Of a stretch of 64,000 bases of DNA, positions 6,214-16,073 are shown piece after piece. The notes under the pieces were generated by a model that saw nothing but the letters and a program-made list of their open reading frames with translations, was not told where the DNA came from and did no database searches. Position numbers and translations under genes: made by a program. How positions within the stretch are numbered: the first letter of the stretch is position 1; each line of letters starts with the position of its first letter. The DNA is from Streptomyces albogriseolus (GTDB lineage: Bacteria; Actinomycetota; Actinomycetes; Streptomycetales; Streptomycetaceae): contig BMVA01000003.1 in NCBI GenBank assembly GCA_014650475.1, forward strand, positions 1-64,000, read 5' to 3'.

Positions 6214-8391
6214 ATGACGCCGCAGCGGAACACCGAACCGGGTGCGGAAGCGGAACTTCCTGAGTACGCCGGTCACTACCGTCTGGAGTCCTGCCTGGGT
6301 TCCGGGGGCATGGGCGTCGTGCATCTGGCACGCAGCACCTCCGGCATGCGGGTCGCGGTGAAGGTCGTGCACGCCCGGTACGCCTTGGACCCCGAGTTCC
6401 GGGGGCGCTTCCGGCAAGAGGTGGCGGCCGCCCGACGGGTGAGCGGGGCCTTCACCGCTCCCGTCGTCGACGCCGACCCCGACGGCGGACGTCCCTGGAT
6501 GGCCACCCTCTACATCCCTGGTCCGACACTCTCGGAACAGGTGAACCGGAACGGCCCCATGGATGCGGACCAGTCGCGTCGGCTGATGGCCGGGCTCGCC
6601 GAGGCGCTGCGGGACATCCACCGGGTCGGCGTCGTGCACCGGGACCTGAAACCCAGCAACGTGCTGCTCGCAGACGACGGGCCCAAGGTCATCGACTTCG
6701 GCATCTCCCGGCCCAGGGACAGCGAACTGCGCACCGAGACCGGGAAGTTGATCGGTACGCCGCCCTTCATGGCGCCCGAACAGTTCCGGAGCCCCCGCGA
6801 AGTGGGCCCCGCCGCCGACATGTTCGCGCTCGGGTCGCTCATGGTGCACGCGACGACCGGACGCGGTCCCTTCGACTCCGACAGCCCTTACGTCGTCGCC
6901 TATCAGGTCGTGCACGACGAGCCCGATCTGACGGGCGTGCCGGGGTCTCTCGCGCCCCTGGTGCGGCGGTGTCTCGCCAAGGACCCCGGTGAACGGCCCA
7001 CGCCGGACGAACTGATGCGGGAGTTGCGGTCGGTGTCGGCGGCGTACGACACGCAGGTGTTCGTGCCCGCGCAACGGGCGCCGGGGGCGGAGGAGTCGTC
7101 CAGGGCGCCGGCGTCCGACGCGCGGGAGACGCATGGCGGGGAGAAGAGCGGCGCGCGGGAGGAAGCCACTGCCGAACCCCCGGCGGACGCGTCCGGGAAG
7201 CGGTCCGGCCTGCGTCCGGGCCGGCGGGCGGCCCTGGTGGCCGGGGCGCTGTGCCTCGCCGTGTTCGGTGGGTTCACCGCGCTCGGCGCGTTCGACGACA
7301 CGTCCCCGCCGCGCCGGACCGCCGCCGCGCAGAGCGCACCGGCCGGCTCGGCCACGTGGGAGACGGTGCCCGTTTCCGGGGACAGCGGCGTGCCCCAGTG
7401 CACCTACGGGGTGGGGAAGCTGCTCTGTGCGGCGCCCGGTCTGGTCTTCGCGCTCGATCCGGCCGACGGCCGCACCGTGTGGCGGCACGACGTCGCCCCG
7501 GGAACGACGCGAAGTGAACCGCCCGTCCTGTCCGCCGGCCTGCTCCACCCGTCCCTCGACCGCATCGGTGACCTGGAGGCGCTGGACCCGGCCACGGGCG
7601 AGCCGGTGTGGCAGTTGGAGGACACGCCCGCCTACGACGGAGTACGGGCGGTGGGCGACACTCTCCTGCTGACTCGCTCCGACGGGATGGTCACGGGTGT
7701 GGACAGTGCCTCGGGTGAGACCAGGTGGTCCAGGCGGATCCCCGGCCAGGCCGTGCCCTACTTCACCTCGTTCGGCGAGGAGGAGCCTTCGGCCTATGCG
7801 ACGAGCCCGTCCGCGGACGGGAACTCGACCCGTGTTACCGCGGTCGACCCGGTGACGGGGGACGTGCGGTGGGACGCGGAGCTGGAGGGGTCGCTGACGC
7901 CCGTGGGAGCGGCGGACGGGCACGTGTACCTGGTCGCCGACGGAGCCGTCCACGGGGACGCCGGGGCCGTGGTCCGGTTCACGCCCGGCACAGGGGAATC
8001 TCGGCGCGTGACGCTGCCCGTGCCGGTCCCGGAGGCGGTGGCCGGGGTGCACGACGGCACCGTGTACCTCATGGGGGCGGGCGGTTCGCTCGCGGCCGTC
8101 GACCTGGCCGCCGGCGAGCAGCGGTGGCGGCTGGAGACAGGGGTGAGCCGGGGGTCGGTGCCCGTTTCCGACGGACGGCACGTGTACGTCGCCGCTCCCG
8201 ACGGACGGCTGCTCGGCGTGGACGCCCGCAAGGGCAAGCTCCTCGGGCAGACCCGGCCGCGGCTCGGCCCCCAGTCCGACCGCGTGCCCGCGACGCTGGC
8301 CGCCCCCGTCCTCGCCGGCGACCGCGTCTACGCCTCCGCCCCCGACGGCACCGTCTTCGCCGTGGACGCGGACGACCCCGCCGCCTGGTGA
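6214..8391 (+). CDS. Membrane Ser/Thr protein kinase with extracellular PQQ-type beta-propeller
   Basis: A 725-residue PknB-type eukaryotic-like kinase. The N-terminal kinase domain (about 21-275) has the glycine loop GSGGMGVV, the VAIK-like VAVKVV lysine, catalytic HRDLKPSN (near 142) and DFG (near 161), so it should be active. A charged linker leads to one membrane helix (about 338-358), then an external domain with repeated blades such as FALDPADGRTVWRHDV and TGVDSASGETRWSRRI, typical of PQQ-like propellers. It probably senses a cell-surface ligand. The GTGATTCC before the ATG follows a G-rich GGGGGG ribosome-binding site. The stop codon lies in the loop of a terminator hairpin. Confidence 0.93.
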   Translation: MTPQRNTEPGAEAELPEYAGHYRLESCLGSGGMGVVHLARSTSGMRVAVKVVHARYALDPEFRGRFRQEVAAARRVSGAFTAPVVDADPDGGRPWMATLYIPGPTLSEQVNRNGPMDADQSRRLMAGLAEALRDIHRVGVVHRDLKPSNVLLADDGPKVIDFGISRPRDSELRTETGKLIGTPPFMAPEQFRSPREVGPAADMFALGSLMVHATTGRGPFDSDSPYVVAYQVVHDEPDLTGVPGSLAPLVRRCLAKDPGERPTPDELMRELRSVSAAYDTQVFVPAQRAPGAEESSRAPASDARETHGGEKSGAREEATAEPPADASGKRSGLRPGRRAALVAGALCLAVFGGFTALGAFDDTSPPRRTAAAQSAPAGSATWETVPVSGDSGVPQCTYGVGKLLCAAPGLVFALDPADGRTVWRHDVAPGTTRSEPPVLSAGLLHPSLDRIGDLEALDPATGEPVWQLEDTPAYDGVRAVGDTLLLTRSDGMVTGVDSASGETRWSRRIPGQAVPYFTSFGEEEPSAYATSPSADGNSTRVTAVDPVTGDVRWDAELEGSLTPVGAADGHVYLVADGAVHGDAGAVVRFTPGTGESRRVTLPVPVPEAVAGVHDGTVYLMGAGGSLAAVDLAAGEQRWRLETGVSRGSVPVSDGRHVYVAAPDGRLLGVDARKGKLLGQTRPRLGPQSDRVPATLAAPVLAGDRVYASAPDGTVFAVDADDPAAW

Positions 8392-8407
8392 CAGGCGACG
8401 GGGTCGT
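8372..8407 (+). terminator. Terminator hairpin overlapping the kinase stop codon
   Basis: A 16-bp stem with one mismatch, 8372-8387 with 8392-8407, has the TGA stop of the kinase in its 4-base loop. It can serve both convergent genes, the kinase and ilvD. Confidence 0.7.
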
Positions 8408-8425
8408 AACCGCGAAGCAGGAGCC

Positions 8426-10279
8426 TCAGCCCAGCTTGCTCACGTCCCGGACCGCGCCCTTGTCCGCGCTCGTCGCCATCGCCGCGTAGGCCCGCAGGGC
8501 CGCGGAGACCTTGCGGTCGCGGTTCTTCGGGGCGTAGCGGCCGGCGAGGGCCTCCTCGCGGCGGGCCAGTTCGGCGTCGTCGACGAGGAGCTCGACGGAG
8601 CGGCCCGGGATGTCGATGCGGATGCGGTCGCCGTCCTCGACCAGGGCGATGGTGCCGCCCGAGGCCGCCTCCGGGGAGGCGTGGCCGATGGACAGGCCGG
8701 AGGTGCCGCCGGAGAAGCGGCCGTCCGTGATCAGGGCGCAGGCCTTGCCGAGGCCGCGGCTCTTCAGGTACGACGTCGGGTAGAGCATCTCCTGCATGCC
8801 GGGGCCGCCCTTGGGACCCTCGTAGCGGATGACGACGACGTCGCCCTCCTTCACCTGCTGGGTGAGGATCTTCTGCACGGCCTCCTCCTGCGACTCGCAG
8901 ACGACCGCCGGTCCCTCGAAGGTCCAGATGGACTCGTCGACGCCGGCCGTCTTGACCACGCAGCCGTCGACGGCGAGGTTGCCGCGCAGCACCGCCAGGC
9001 CGCCGTCCTTGGAGTAGGCGTGCTCGGCGGAGCGGATGCAGCCGCCCTCGGCGTCCTCGTCGAGGGTGTCCCAGCGCTCGGACTGGGAGAACGCCTCGGC
9101 GGAGCGCTTGCAGCCGGGGGCCGCGTGCCACAGCTCGACCGCCTCCGGGGAAGGGGAGCCGGCGCGGATGTCCCAGGTCTTCAGCCAGTCCGCGAGGGAC
9201 GGGCTGTGGACGGCGTGGACGTCCTCGTTGAGCAGGCCCGCGCGGTGGAGCTCGCCGAGCAGGGCGGGGATGCCGCCCGCGCGGTGCACGTCCTCCATGT
9301 AGTACGTGCGGTCCTTGGCGACGTTCGGGGCGACCTTCGCCAGGCACGGCACGCGGCGGGAGAGGGCGTCGATCTCGGTGAGGCCGAACGGCACCTCGGC
9401 CTCCTGGGCGGCGGCCAGCAGGTGCAGGATCGTGTTGGTGGAGCCGCCCATGGCGATGTCGAGCGCCATCGCGTTCTCGAACGCCTGGAAGGTGGCGATG
9501 TTGCGGGGCAGGACCGTGTCGTCGTCCTGCTCGTAGTAGCGGCGGGTGAGGTCCATGACCGTCTCGGCCGCGCGGACGTAGAGGTCCTTGCGGGCGGTGT
9601 GGGTGGCGAGGACCGAGCCGTTGCCGGGGAGGGAGAGGCCGATGGCCTCGGTGAGGCAGTTCATCGAGTTGGCGGTGAACATGCCGGAACAGGAGCCGCA
9701 GGTCGGGCAGGCGTTCTCCTCGATGCGGAGCACGTCCGCATCGGACACTTTGTCGTTGGCCGCCTCGACCATCGCGTCGATCAGGTCCAGCGTGCGGACC
9801 GTGCCGTCGACCAGGGTGGCCCGGCCGGCCTCCATCGGGCCGCCGGAGACGAACACCGTGGGGATGTTCAGCCGCAGCGCGGCGTTGAGCATGCCCGGGG
9901 TGATCTTGTCGCAGTTGGAGATGCAGATCAGGGCGTCCGCGCAGTGCGCCTCGACCATGTACTCCACGCTGTCCGCGATCAGGTCGCGGGAGGGCAGCGA
10001 GTAGAGCATGCCGCCGTGGCCCATCGCGATGCCGTCGTCGACGGCGATGGTGTTGAACTCGCGCGGGATGCCTCCGGCCGCGACGACCGCCTCGCTGACG
10101 ATCCGGCCGACCGGCGCCAGGTGCGTGTGGCCGGGGACGAACTCGGTGAAGCTGTTGGCGACGGCGATGATCGGCTTCCGGCCGATGTCCGCACCGGGTA
10201 CACCGGAGGCGCGCATCAGGGCGCGGGCGCCCGCCATGTTGCGGCCGTGGGTGACTGTGCGGGACCTCAGCTCGGGCAT
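8426..10279 (-). CDS. ilvD: Dihydroxy-acid dehydratase
   Basis: Converts dihydroxy-isovalerate and dihydroxy-methylvalerate to the 2-oxo acids in valine and isoleucine synthesis. The 617-residue protein starts with the [19 protein letters not shown] segment. It contains the iron-sulfur and Mg-binding motifs [12 protein letters not shown] and [19 protein letters not shown], and the [12 protein letters not shown] region near the C-terminus. Length and motifs match the IlvD/Edd family, and IlvD fits better than Edd because of the [12 protein letters not shown] region. GAAGGAGC lies upstream of the ATG. The gene stands alone between a TetR gene and the kinase. Confidence 0.95.
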   Translation of the reverse strand: MPELRSRTVTHGRNMAGARALMRASGVPGADIGRKPIIAVANSFTEFVPGHTHLAPVGRIVSEAVVAAGGIPREFNTIAVDDGIAMGHGGMLYSLPSRDLIADSVEYMVEAHCADALICISNCDKITPGMLNAALRLNIPTVFVSGGPMEAGRATLVDGTVRTLDLIDAMVEAANDKVSDADVLRIEENACPTCGSCSGMFTANSMNCLTEAIGLSLPGNGSVLATHTARKDLYVRAAETVMDLTRRYYEQDDDTVLPRNIATFQAFENAMALDIAMGGSTNTILHLLAAAQEAEVPFGLTEIDALSRRVPCLAKVAPNVAKDRTYYMEDVHRAGGIPALLGELHRAGLLNEDVHAVHSPSLADWLKTWDIRAGSPSPEAVELWHAAPGCKRSAEAFSQSERWDTLDEDAEGGCIRSAEHAYSKDGGLAVLRGNLAVDGCVVKTAGVDESIWTFEGPAVVCESQEEAVQKILTQQVKEGDVVVIRYEGPKGGPGMQEMLYPTSYLKSRGLGKACALITDGRFSGGTSGLSIGHASPEAASGGTIALVEDGDRIRIDIPGRSVELLVDDAELARREEALAGRYAPKNRDRKVSAALRAYAAMATSADKGAVRDVSKLG

Positions 10280-10410
10280 CGTCGCTCGCTCCTTCAGACC
10301 TTCGGGGAGTCTCCGTCAGAGAGTTCTGACTGCATCGAGCGTACGCCGGTCATCCAGAGGGCGGGACGAGGTGTCCGGAATGCGATACGCGTGTCTCAGG
10401 CGTCCCGCGT

Positions 10411-11058
10411 TCAGGGACCGGTGAGGTGCCCCTGCACGACGGGGGCGACCCGCCGGACGATGTCCTCCGGGTCGGCCGAGGCGAGCGGCTCCATCCGGAT
10501 CACGTACCGGATCATCGCGATGCCGACGAGCTGGGCGGCGGCCAGTTCGACGCGCAATTCCGCGTCCGGCCGGTCGAGCCGGCCGGCGACCCGGCGCAGC
10601 AGCTGGCCGGCGACGAGGCGGCGGAAGACGGCCGCCGCGGCGTCGTTGTTGACGGCGGAGCGGACGATCGCGAGCAAGGGGGCGCGGGTGACCGGGTTCT
10701 CCCACAGGCCGATGATCATGCGGGTCATCCGCTCGCCCACCTCGTCGAGCGGCCCCTCGAGCACCGTGTCCCGGTCGTCGAGCACCGGTCCGAAGGCGAT
10801 CTCGACGGCGGCCTCGAAGACCCGCTCCTTGGTGCCGAAGTAGTGGTGCACGAGGGCGGAGTCCACCCCGGCGGCCTTGGCGATGCCCCGGACGGACGTC
10901 TTCTCGTAGCCCCGTGCGGAGAACTGCTCGCGGGCCGCGTCGAGGATGCGGTCGCGGGTGCCGGCCGACTCCGTGCCCGGGGGGCGCCCGCGGCGCCGGG
11001 GGGCGCCGGCCCCGTTCGGGGAGGCGGCCGGGCCGTCGCTCGCGGTGACGCCGTTCAC
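10411..11058 (-). CDS. TetR-family transcriptional regulator
   Basis: A 215-residue repressor-type protein. After a Pro/Gly-rich start with GRPPG, the helix-turn-helix is clear: [21 protein letters not shown] followed by [26 protein letters not shown] (about 35-80). The C-terminal part is a helical ligand domain of the type in which a [13 protein letters not shown] stretch precedes MIIGLWENP. The start overlaps the stop of the TIM-barrel gene by four bases (ATGA), so the two are translationally coupled. The ligand and target are unknown. Confidence 0.9.
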   Translation of the reverse strand: MNGVTASDGPAASPNGAGAPRRRGRPPGTESAGTRDRILDAAREQFSARGYEKTSVRGIAKAAGVDSALVHHYFGTKERVFEAAVEIAFGPVLDDRDTVLEGPLDEVGERMTRMIIGLWENPVTRAPLLAIVRSAVNNDAAAAVFRRLVAGQLLRRVAGRLDRPDAELRVELAAAQLVGIAMIRYVIRMEPLASADPEDIVRRVAPVVQGHLTGP

Positions 11059-11918
11059 CGGCGTGGCACCCGGAGGGAGGAGGGGGAGGACAGGGAGGAA
11101 GGGGAGGACGCCGAGGCGAGGTGGAGGCGGGTGAAGGCCAGGGCCTCCGCCAGGTCGGCCTCACGTTCGGCGCTGGACATGGCGCGCCGGGTGTTGACCT
11201 CGATCACGACATGACCGTCGAAGCCGCTCCGCGCCAGCCCTTCCAGGACCTCGGCGCACGGCTGGTCGCCGCGGCCGGGCACCAGGTGCTCGTCCTTGGC
11301 GGAGCCCCGGCCGTCGGCCAGGTGCACGTGCCCCAGCCGGTCGCCCATGCGCTCGACCATCCGCAGCGTGTCCGTGCGGGACGTGGAGGCGTGGCTCAGG
11401 TCGATCGTGAAGTGGCGGTAGTCCTCCTTGGTCACGTCCCAGTCGGGGGCGTAGGCCAGCATCTCGCGGTCGCGGTAGCGCCAGGGGTACATGTTCTCCA
11501 CGGCGAACCGCACGTCGGTCTCGTTCGCCATCCGCCAGATGCCGTCCACGAAGTCGCGGGCGTACTGCCGCTGCCAGCGGAACGGCGGGTGGACGACGAC
11601 CGTCGACGCGCCGAGCTTCTCGGCGGCGGCCCGGGCCCGCTGGAGCTTGGTCCAGGGGTCGGTGGACCACACGCGCTGCGTGATCAGCAGACAGGGCGCG
11701 TGGACGGCGAGGACGGGGATGCGGTGGTAGTCGCTGAGCCTGCGGAGAGCCTCGATGTCCTGGCTGACCGGATCCGTCCAGACCATCACCTCGACGCCGT
11801 CGTACCCGAGGCGCGCGGCGATCTCGAAGGCCGTCGCCGTCGACTCCGGGTAGACGGAGGCCGTCGACAGGGCGACCTTCGCATCCGGGATGCGGACTAC
11901 GTCCCTTGCTTCTGCCAC
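11055..11918 (-). CDS. TIM-barrel sugar-phosphate isomerase/epimerase-like protein
   Basis: A 287-residue member of the AP-endonuclease-2/xylose isomerase-like barrel family. Conserved metal-binding strands are visible: [53 protein letters not shown] and VVIEVNTRR. The substrate is unknown. A Ser-rich tail ends the protein. The GTG at 11918 has TGAGG just upstream and a TAACCT box seven bases before it, so it could also be leaderless. It lies between a Ppx/GppA gene and a coupled TetR gene, which may regulate it. Confidence 0.87.
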   Translation of the reverse strand: MAEARDVVRIPDAKVALSTASVYPESTATAFEIAARLGYDGVEVMVWTDPVSQDIEALRRLSDYHRIPVLAVHAPCLLITQRVWSTDPWTKLQRARAAAEKLGASTVVVHPPFRWQRQYARDFVDGIWRMANETDVRFAVENMYPWRYRDREMLAYAPDWDVTKEDYRHFTIDLSHASTSRTDTLRMVERMGDRLGHVHLADGRGSAKDEHLVPGRGDQPCAEVLEGLARSGFDGHVVIEVNTRRAMSSAEREADLAEALAFTRLHLASASSPSSLSSPSSLRVPRR

Positions 11919-12025
11919 GAGCCTCAGGTTACGGGGTGGGGCGGGGGCGGTGCGGGGTGCTGCTTCGCCGTTGTGGTGTTTGCCATAGCGGGCGGTGGTG
12001 CGTCCGGGCCGGGCCCTCTCGGGGG

Positions 12026-12958
12026 TCAGGCCGGGCCCATGTGGTCGAGGCGGCGGAGTATGACGCCCTCCCGCAGGGCCCACGGGCAGATCTCCAGGCG
12101 CTCCACGCCGAACAGGTCCATCGCGCCCTCGGCGACCATCGCGCCGGCGAGGAGCTGGCCCGCGCGGGCCTCGGACACGCCCGGCAGCTCGGCGCGCTCG
12201 GCGGCGGTCATCCCGGCCAGCCGCGGCACCCACGCCTCCAGCGACTCCCGCTTCAGCTCGCGCTGGACGTACGGGCCCTCGGCGGAGCCCGGGGCGCCCG
12301 CGAGCCGGGCGAGCTGCTTGAAGGTCTTGGAGGTGGCCACCACGTGGTCCGGCGCGCCGAACCGGCTGAAGTCGCCGACCGAGCGCGCTATCCCGGTGCG
12401 GACGTGGCGGCGCAGCGCGCGGACGTCCTCGGCCTCGGGCGGGTCGCCGGGCAGCCACCCGGCGGTGAGGCGGCCCGCGCCGAGCGGCAGCGACACCGCC
12501 GCGTCGGGCTCCTCGTCCATGCCGTAGGCGATCTCCAGGGAGCCGCCGCCGATGTCGATGACGAGCAGCTTCCCGGAGGACCAGCCGAACCAGCGGCGGG
12601 CGGCGAGGAAGGTGAGCTTCGCCTCCTCCTCGCCGCTGAGCACCTGGAGTTCGACGCCGGTCTCCTCGCGGACACGGCCGAGGACGTCGTCGGCGTTGCT
12701 CGCGTCGCGGACCGCGGAGGTCGCGAACGGCAGCAGCTCCTCCACGCCCTTGTCCTCGGCGTGCTGGAGCGCCTCGTGCAGGACCGACACCAGCAGGTCG
12801 ATGCCGTCGGGGCCGATCGATCCGTCGGCGTCGAGGAGCTGGGCGAGGCGCAGTTCGGTCTTGTGCGAGTGCGCGGGCAGCGGCCGCGCGCCGGGGTGGG
12901 CGTCGACCACCAGCAGATGCACCGTGTTCGAACCAACGTCGAGGACACCGAGTCTCAT
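12026..12958 (-). CDS. Ppx/GppA family phosphatase
   Basis: A 310-residue exopolyphosphatase or pppGpp phosphatase of the actin-like ATPase fold. Phosphate-1 motif [15 protein letters not shown] is at the very N-terminus and phosphate-2 motif [14 protein letters not shown] is near the middle. The protein is of the short actinobacterial type without the C-terminal HD domain of E. coli Ppx. A TAGCGT box lies seven bases before the ATG, so the mRNA is probably leaderless. It is divergent from the Cys-rich gene at 13054. Confidence 0.92.
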   Translation of the reverse strand: MRLGVLDVGSNTVHLLVVDAHPGARPLPAHSHKTELRLAQLLDADGSIGPDGIDLLVSVLHEALQHAEDKGVEELLPFATSAVRDASNADDVLGRVREETGVELQVLSGEEEAKLTFLAARRWFGWSSGKLLVIDIGGGSLEIAYGMDEEPDAAVSLPLGAGRLTAGWLPGDPPEAEDVRALRRHVRTGIARSVGDFSRFGAPDHVVATSKTFKQLARLAGAPGSAEGPYVQRELKRESLEAWVPRLAGMTAAERAELPGVSEARAGQLLAGAMVAEGAMDLFGVERLEICPWALREGVILRRLDHMGPA

Positions 12959-13053
12959 GTACGGAACGCTACTGCGCGCGGCGCACCGTGTTACCCGCTT
13001 CTCACGGGCCGGACCGTCGCCGGGTAGGGCCTGAGGCGACTTACCCTGGACGG

Positions 13054-13926
13054 GTGCCAAAGACGAAAAAGGCGAAGGGCGAGAAGACGGACAAAAAGGC
13101 CAGGAAGGAAAAGCGGGCCGGACTGGCCGGGGATCCTTCGCGGGTGCCGACACCGCAGGCGCCGCGGCCGGCGCCCGCCGACGACGAGCAGGGCCTCGAC
13201 TTCGCCCGCGCTTGGGTGGAATTTCCTGATCCGGCGGACGACGAGCAGGTCTTCCGCTGCGACCTGACGTGGCTCACCTCTCGGTGGAACTGCATCTTCG
13301 GCAGCGGCTGCCAGGGCATCCAGGCGGGCCGCGCGGACGACGGCTGCTGCACCCTGGGCGCCCACTTCTCCGACGAGGACGACGAGAAGCGCGTCGCCGA
13401 GCATGTGGCGAGGCTCACACCGGACATCTGGCAGCACCACGCGGAGGGCACCCGCAACGGGTGGATCTCCGAGGACGAGGACGGCGAGCGGCAGACGCGC
13501 CCGTTCCGGGGTTCGTGCATCTTCCAGAACCGTCCGGGCTTCAAGGGCGGCATGGGCTGCTCGCTGCACATCCTCGCCCTCAAGGAGGGCCGCGAGCCGC
13601 TGGAGACCAAGCCCGACGTCTGCTGGCAGCTCCCGGTCCGGCGTACGTACGAGTGGATCGACCGGCCCGACGACACGCGGGTGCTGCAGGTGTCGATCGG
13701 CGAGTACGACCGTCGCGGCTGGGGCCCCGGCGGCCACGATCTGCACTGGTGGTGCACGTCGGCGACCTCGGCGCACGGCGCGGGCGAGCCGGTGTACGTC
13801 TCCTACCGCGCGGAGCTGATCGAGCTGATGGGCAAGGCGGGGTACGACCGCCTGGCCGAGCTGTGCGAGGAGCGGCTGGCGTCGCAGCTGCCGCTGCTGG
13901 CCCCGCATCCGGCGGACCCGTCCTGA
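13054..13926 (+). CDS. Conserved cysteine-rich protein of unknown function
   Basis: A 290-residue soluble protein with a Lys-rich start ([17 protein letters not shown]) and a core with eight clustered cysteines: [45 protein letters not shown] and WWCTS. The spacing suggests a metal or iron-sulfur site of the YkgJ-like CxxCxxCC kind, but the exact family is not certain. The GTG at 13054 lies six bases after TACCCT, so it is probably translated from a leaderless mRNA. No enzymatic motif is recognised. Confidence 0.8.
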   Translation: MPKTKKAKGEKTDKKARKEKRAGLAGDPSRVPTPQAPRPAPADDEQGLDFARAWVEFPDPADDEQVFRCDLTWLTSRWNCIFGSGCQGIQAGRADDGCCTLGAHFSDEDDEKRVAEHVARLTPDIWQHHAEGTRNGWISEDEDGERQTRPFRGSCIFQNRPGFKGGMGCSLHILALKEGREPLETKPDVCWQLPVRRTYEWIDRPDDTRVLQVSIGEYDRRGWGPGGHDLHWWCTSATSAHGAGEPVYVSYRAELIELMGKAGYDRLAELCEERLASQLPLLAPHPADPS

Positions 13927-13979
13927 CGAGCCGCTCCCGGCGTGCCCGGCGCCCGTCCCCGAGGGGGCGGGCGCCGTTT

Positions 13980-14024
13980 CGCGTCCACGGCGTCCACCGC
14001 GTCCACCGCGTACACCGCGTCTAC
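13980..14024. repeat. Nine-base tandem repeat, five copies
   Basis: Five units of the form CGCGTCCAC with single-base variants (13980-13988, 13989-13997, 13998-14006, 14007-14015, 14016-14024). The TAG stop of the sigma-factor fusion gene on the minus strand lies in the fifth unit, where C has become T. Confidence 0.85.
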
Positions 14025-15808
14025 GGCGTGCCCGGGTCCGGGGTGCCCGTGTCGGCGGCCGTGGAGTCGCCGGGCTCCGGAGGCTCGGGGGCCGAGGGCG
14101 ACGGGTCTGTGGGGGACGGGTCGGTGGGCGTCGGGTCGTCCGTCGAGGGGTCCGGGTCCGGGTCCGGTTCCGCGGAGGAGGGCGGGTCGGTCGGCGTGGG
14201 GTCCGAGGGCGTCGGCGTCGTGGGCGTGGGGTCCGGGTGCGAGGGCGACGGGGGCGGGCCGCTCGGGGTGCCCGGGGCCGAGGGGGTGTCCCGGACCGGG
14301 GCGGACGGGGCGGGGCCGTACCCCTCGATGGACACCACGGAGCCCGCCGGGGAGATCGCCACCGTGGCCCGCCAGTGGCCGGACGGCTCGCTCAGCTGGT
14401 CGACGTGGACCCGGATCGTCACCGACCCGCCCGGGGCGAGCGTGCCCGAGGAGCGGTTCAGATAGAGCCAGGAGGCGCCGGTGGACGCGGACCAGCGGAC
14501 CGGTGCGTCCCCCCGCGCGGTCAGGGTGATCAGCGTGGTGTCGCCGCTGCGGTCGGCCGTCACGCCCAGCACGGCGGCGCCCGTGTGCCCGCCGCCGGCG
14601 ACCTCGACGACCTCCACTGAGACGTCCGGTGCGCCGCCGGCGCCGAAGCGGGTGCCGGGGCGGGGCTCGGCGTTGCCGGCGTTCTCGTAGCCCGCGCCGC
14701 CCTCGCCGCCGTCGAAGTCCACGGTGCCGTCCTCGCGGGCGGAGGACGGGCCGCCGTCCACGCCCTCGCCCACCGGGGTGCCCCGGTAGGCGGCCCACAG
14801 CGCCAGCACGGGCGCGGCGACGACCGTGGCGACGACGGTCGTCGTGACGGCACGCGAGCGCAGCCGGTCCCGGCGTGCGACCCGGTCCTTGGGGTCCACG
14901 GGGAAGCCGCGCCGGTCGAAGCGTGGCGCGCCGCCACGCACACGGGGATGGTGCGCGAGGGCGGTGTGCAGGGCGGCGGTGGGCGCGGGCACGAGCGGCA
15001 GGGCGTCCGGGGTGACGCTGGTGCCGGGCCACCGGCCCGGGACGGCCCGCTCGGCGGTACGGCGGCAGCGGGGGCAGTCGTCGACGTGGCGGACGAGTTC
15101 GCGGCGCAGGGTCGTGCCGAGCACCATCCCCTGGTCGCCGGTGAGGTGCGCCACGCCGGGGCAGGCGCCGGTCTCCACGACGGCGAGGGCCGCGCGGGTG
15201 CGTTCCACCTCGCAGGCCGCGGTGGCGAGCAGCTCGCGCGCCGCGGCCGGCGCCATGCCCAGCACGGCGGCGACCTCGTGGGCGGCGAGACGGTGCCGCA
15301 CGGCGAGCTCGAGCGCCTCGCGCTGCTCCGGGCTGGTCCCTGCGGCCTCCGGCCAGGCCAGCGCGGCCAGTTCGCTGCGGCGCCGCTCCTGCTCCTCGGG
15401 CGGCAGGGCGGCGGGGGCGCTCCCCGCGGAGGCGCGCTGCCTGCCGGAGCGGCCGCCGGCGTGCGTGGCCTGACGCTTCTGCCTGGCCTCGGCCAGCTTC
15501 CGCAGACACGCCCAGCGGGCGAGGGCGTACAGCCACGCGCGGAGGCTGCCCAGCTCGTCCGGGACGTGCCGGTCGCGGCGCTCCGCGAGGTGCAGCGCGT
15601 CGGCCAGGGCGGCGGTCGCCGCGTCGTGGTCGCACAGGACGGACAGGCAGTAGGTGAACAGGCTGTCCAGGTGCGGCTCGTAGCGGGCGGCCGGCCGTCG
15701 GGCCAGCGTGCGCGCGGCCGCTCGGTCACGCGCTTCCCGGTGCGTCCGGTGGGTTCCGGTCGTACGGGTGGACGTACGGGTCGAGGTGTCCGGGCCGCTG
15801 CTCATCAT
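14021..15808 (-). CDS. ECF-like sigma factor fused to zinc-finger, membrane helix and BACON-like domain
   Basis: A 595-residue fusion. Residues about 40-115 look like sigma region 2 (LDSLFTYCLSVLCDHDAATAALADALHLAERR, LRAWLYALARWACLRKLAEAR) and about 160-210 like region 4 (LELAVRHRLAAHEVAAVLGMAPAAARELLATA). A zf-HC2 type HVDDCPRC motif follows, as in anti-sigma factors. One membrane helix (TTTVVATVVAAPVLALWAAY) leads to an external beta domain with a BACON-like WSASTGASWLYLNRSSGTLAPGGSV core, then a Pro/Asp/Thr-rich tail. The design suggests a sigma factor tethered to the membrane and released by a surface signal. The region-2 sequence is divergent, so DNA-binding activity is inferred. Confidence 0.85.
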   Translation of the reverse strand: MMSSGPDTSTRTSTRTTGTHRTHREARDRAAARTLARRPAARYEPHLDSLFTYCLSVLCDHDAATAALADALHLAERRDRHVPDELGSLRAWLYALARWACLRKLAEARQKRQATHAGGRSGRQRASAGSAPAALPPEEQERRRSELAALAWPEAAGTSPEQREALELAVRHRLAAHEVAAVLGMAPAAARELLATAACEVERTRAALAVVETGACPGVAHLTGDQGMVLGTTLRRELVRHVDDCPRCRRTAERAVPGRWPGTSVTPDALPLVPAPTAALHTALAHHPRVRGGAPRFDRRGFPVDPKDRVARRDRLRSRAVTTTVVATVVAAPVLALWAAYRGTPVGEGVDGGPSSAREDGTVDFDGGEGGAGYENAGNAEPRPGTRFGAGGAPDVSVEVVEVAGGGHTGAAVLGVTADRSGDTTLITLTARGDAPVRWSASTGASWLYLNRSSGTLAPGGSVTIRVHVDQLSEPSGHWRATVAISPAGSVVSIEGYGPAPSAPVRDTPSAPGTPSGPPPSPSHPDPTPTTPTPSDPTPTDPPSSAEPDPDPDPSTDDPTPTDPSPTDPSPSAPEPPEPGDSTAADTGTPDPGTP

Positions 15809-16073
15809 TCGGCGACCGTAGGGGCCGGGGGGCGACGCCTTCCGGCGCCGTGCGCACTTTTAATCCGTAAGGGTGAAACGATCCCTCAATCCGGGGACAG
15901 GAACCTTTCCCCGCCGGTGAGCGGCCACGACGCGGACGCCCTCCGCGCCCGGGGACGCGGCGCCTCGACGGCCCGGGCGCGCCGGGTGGCCGGTCGGCGG
16001 TCGGCGGGCGGCGCACGTCCCGCCGAGGTGGGGGCAGGCCCGCGATGTCAGAGGGGGCCGTTACCTTTTGGGC
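15809..16073. other. Divergent intergenic region, sigma fusion and radA
   Basis: These 265 bases separate the divergent sigma-fusion and radA genes. The only clear signal is the radA TACCTT box at 16062-16067. A less GC-rich patch (about 15855-15910) may hold the other promoter, but no convincing -35/-10 pair was found. Confidence 0.5.
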
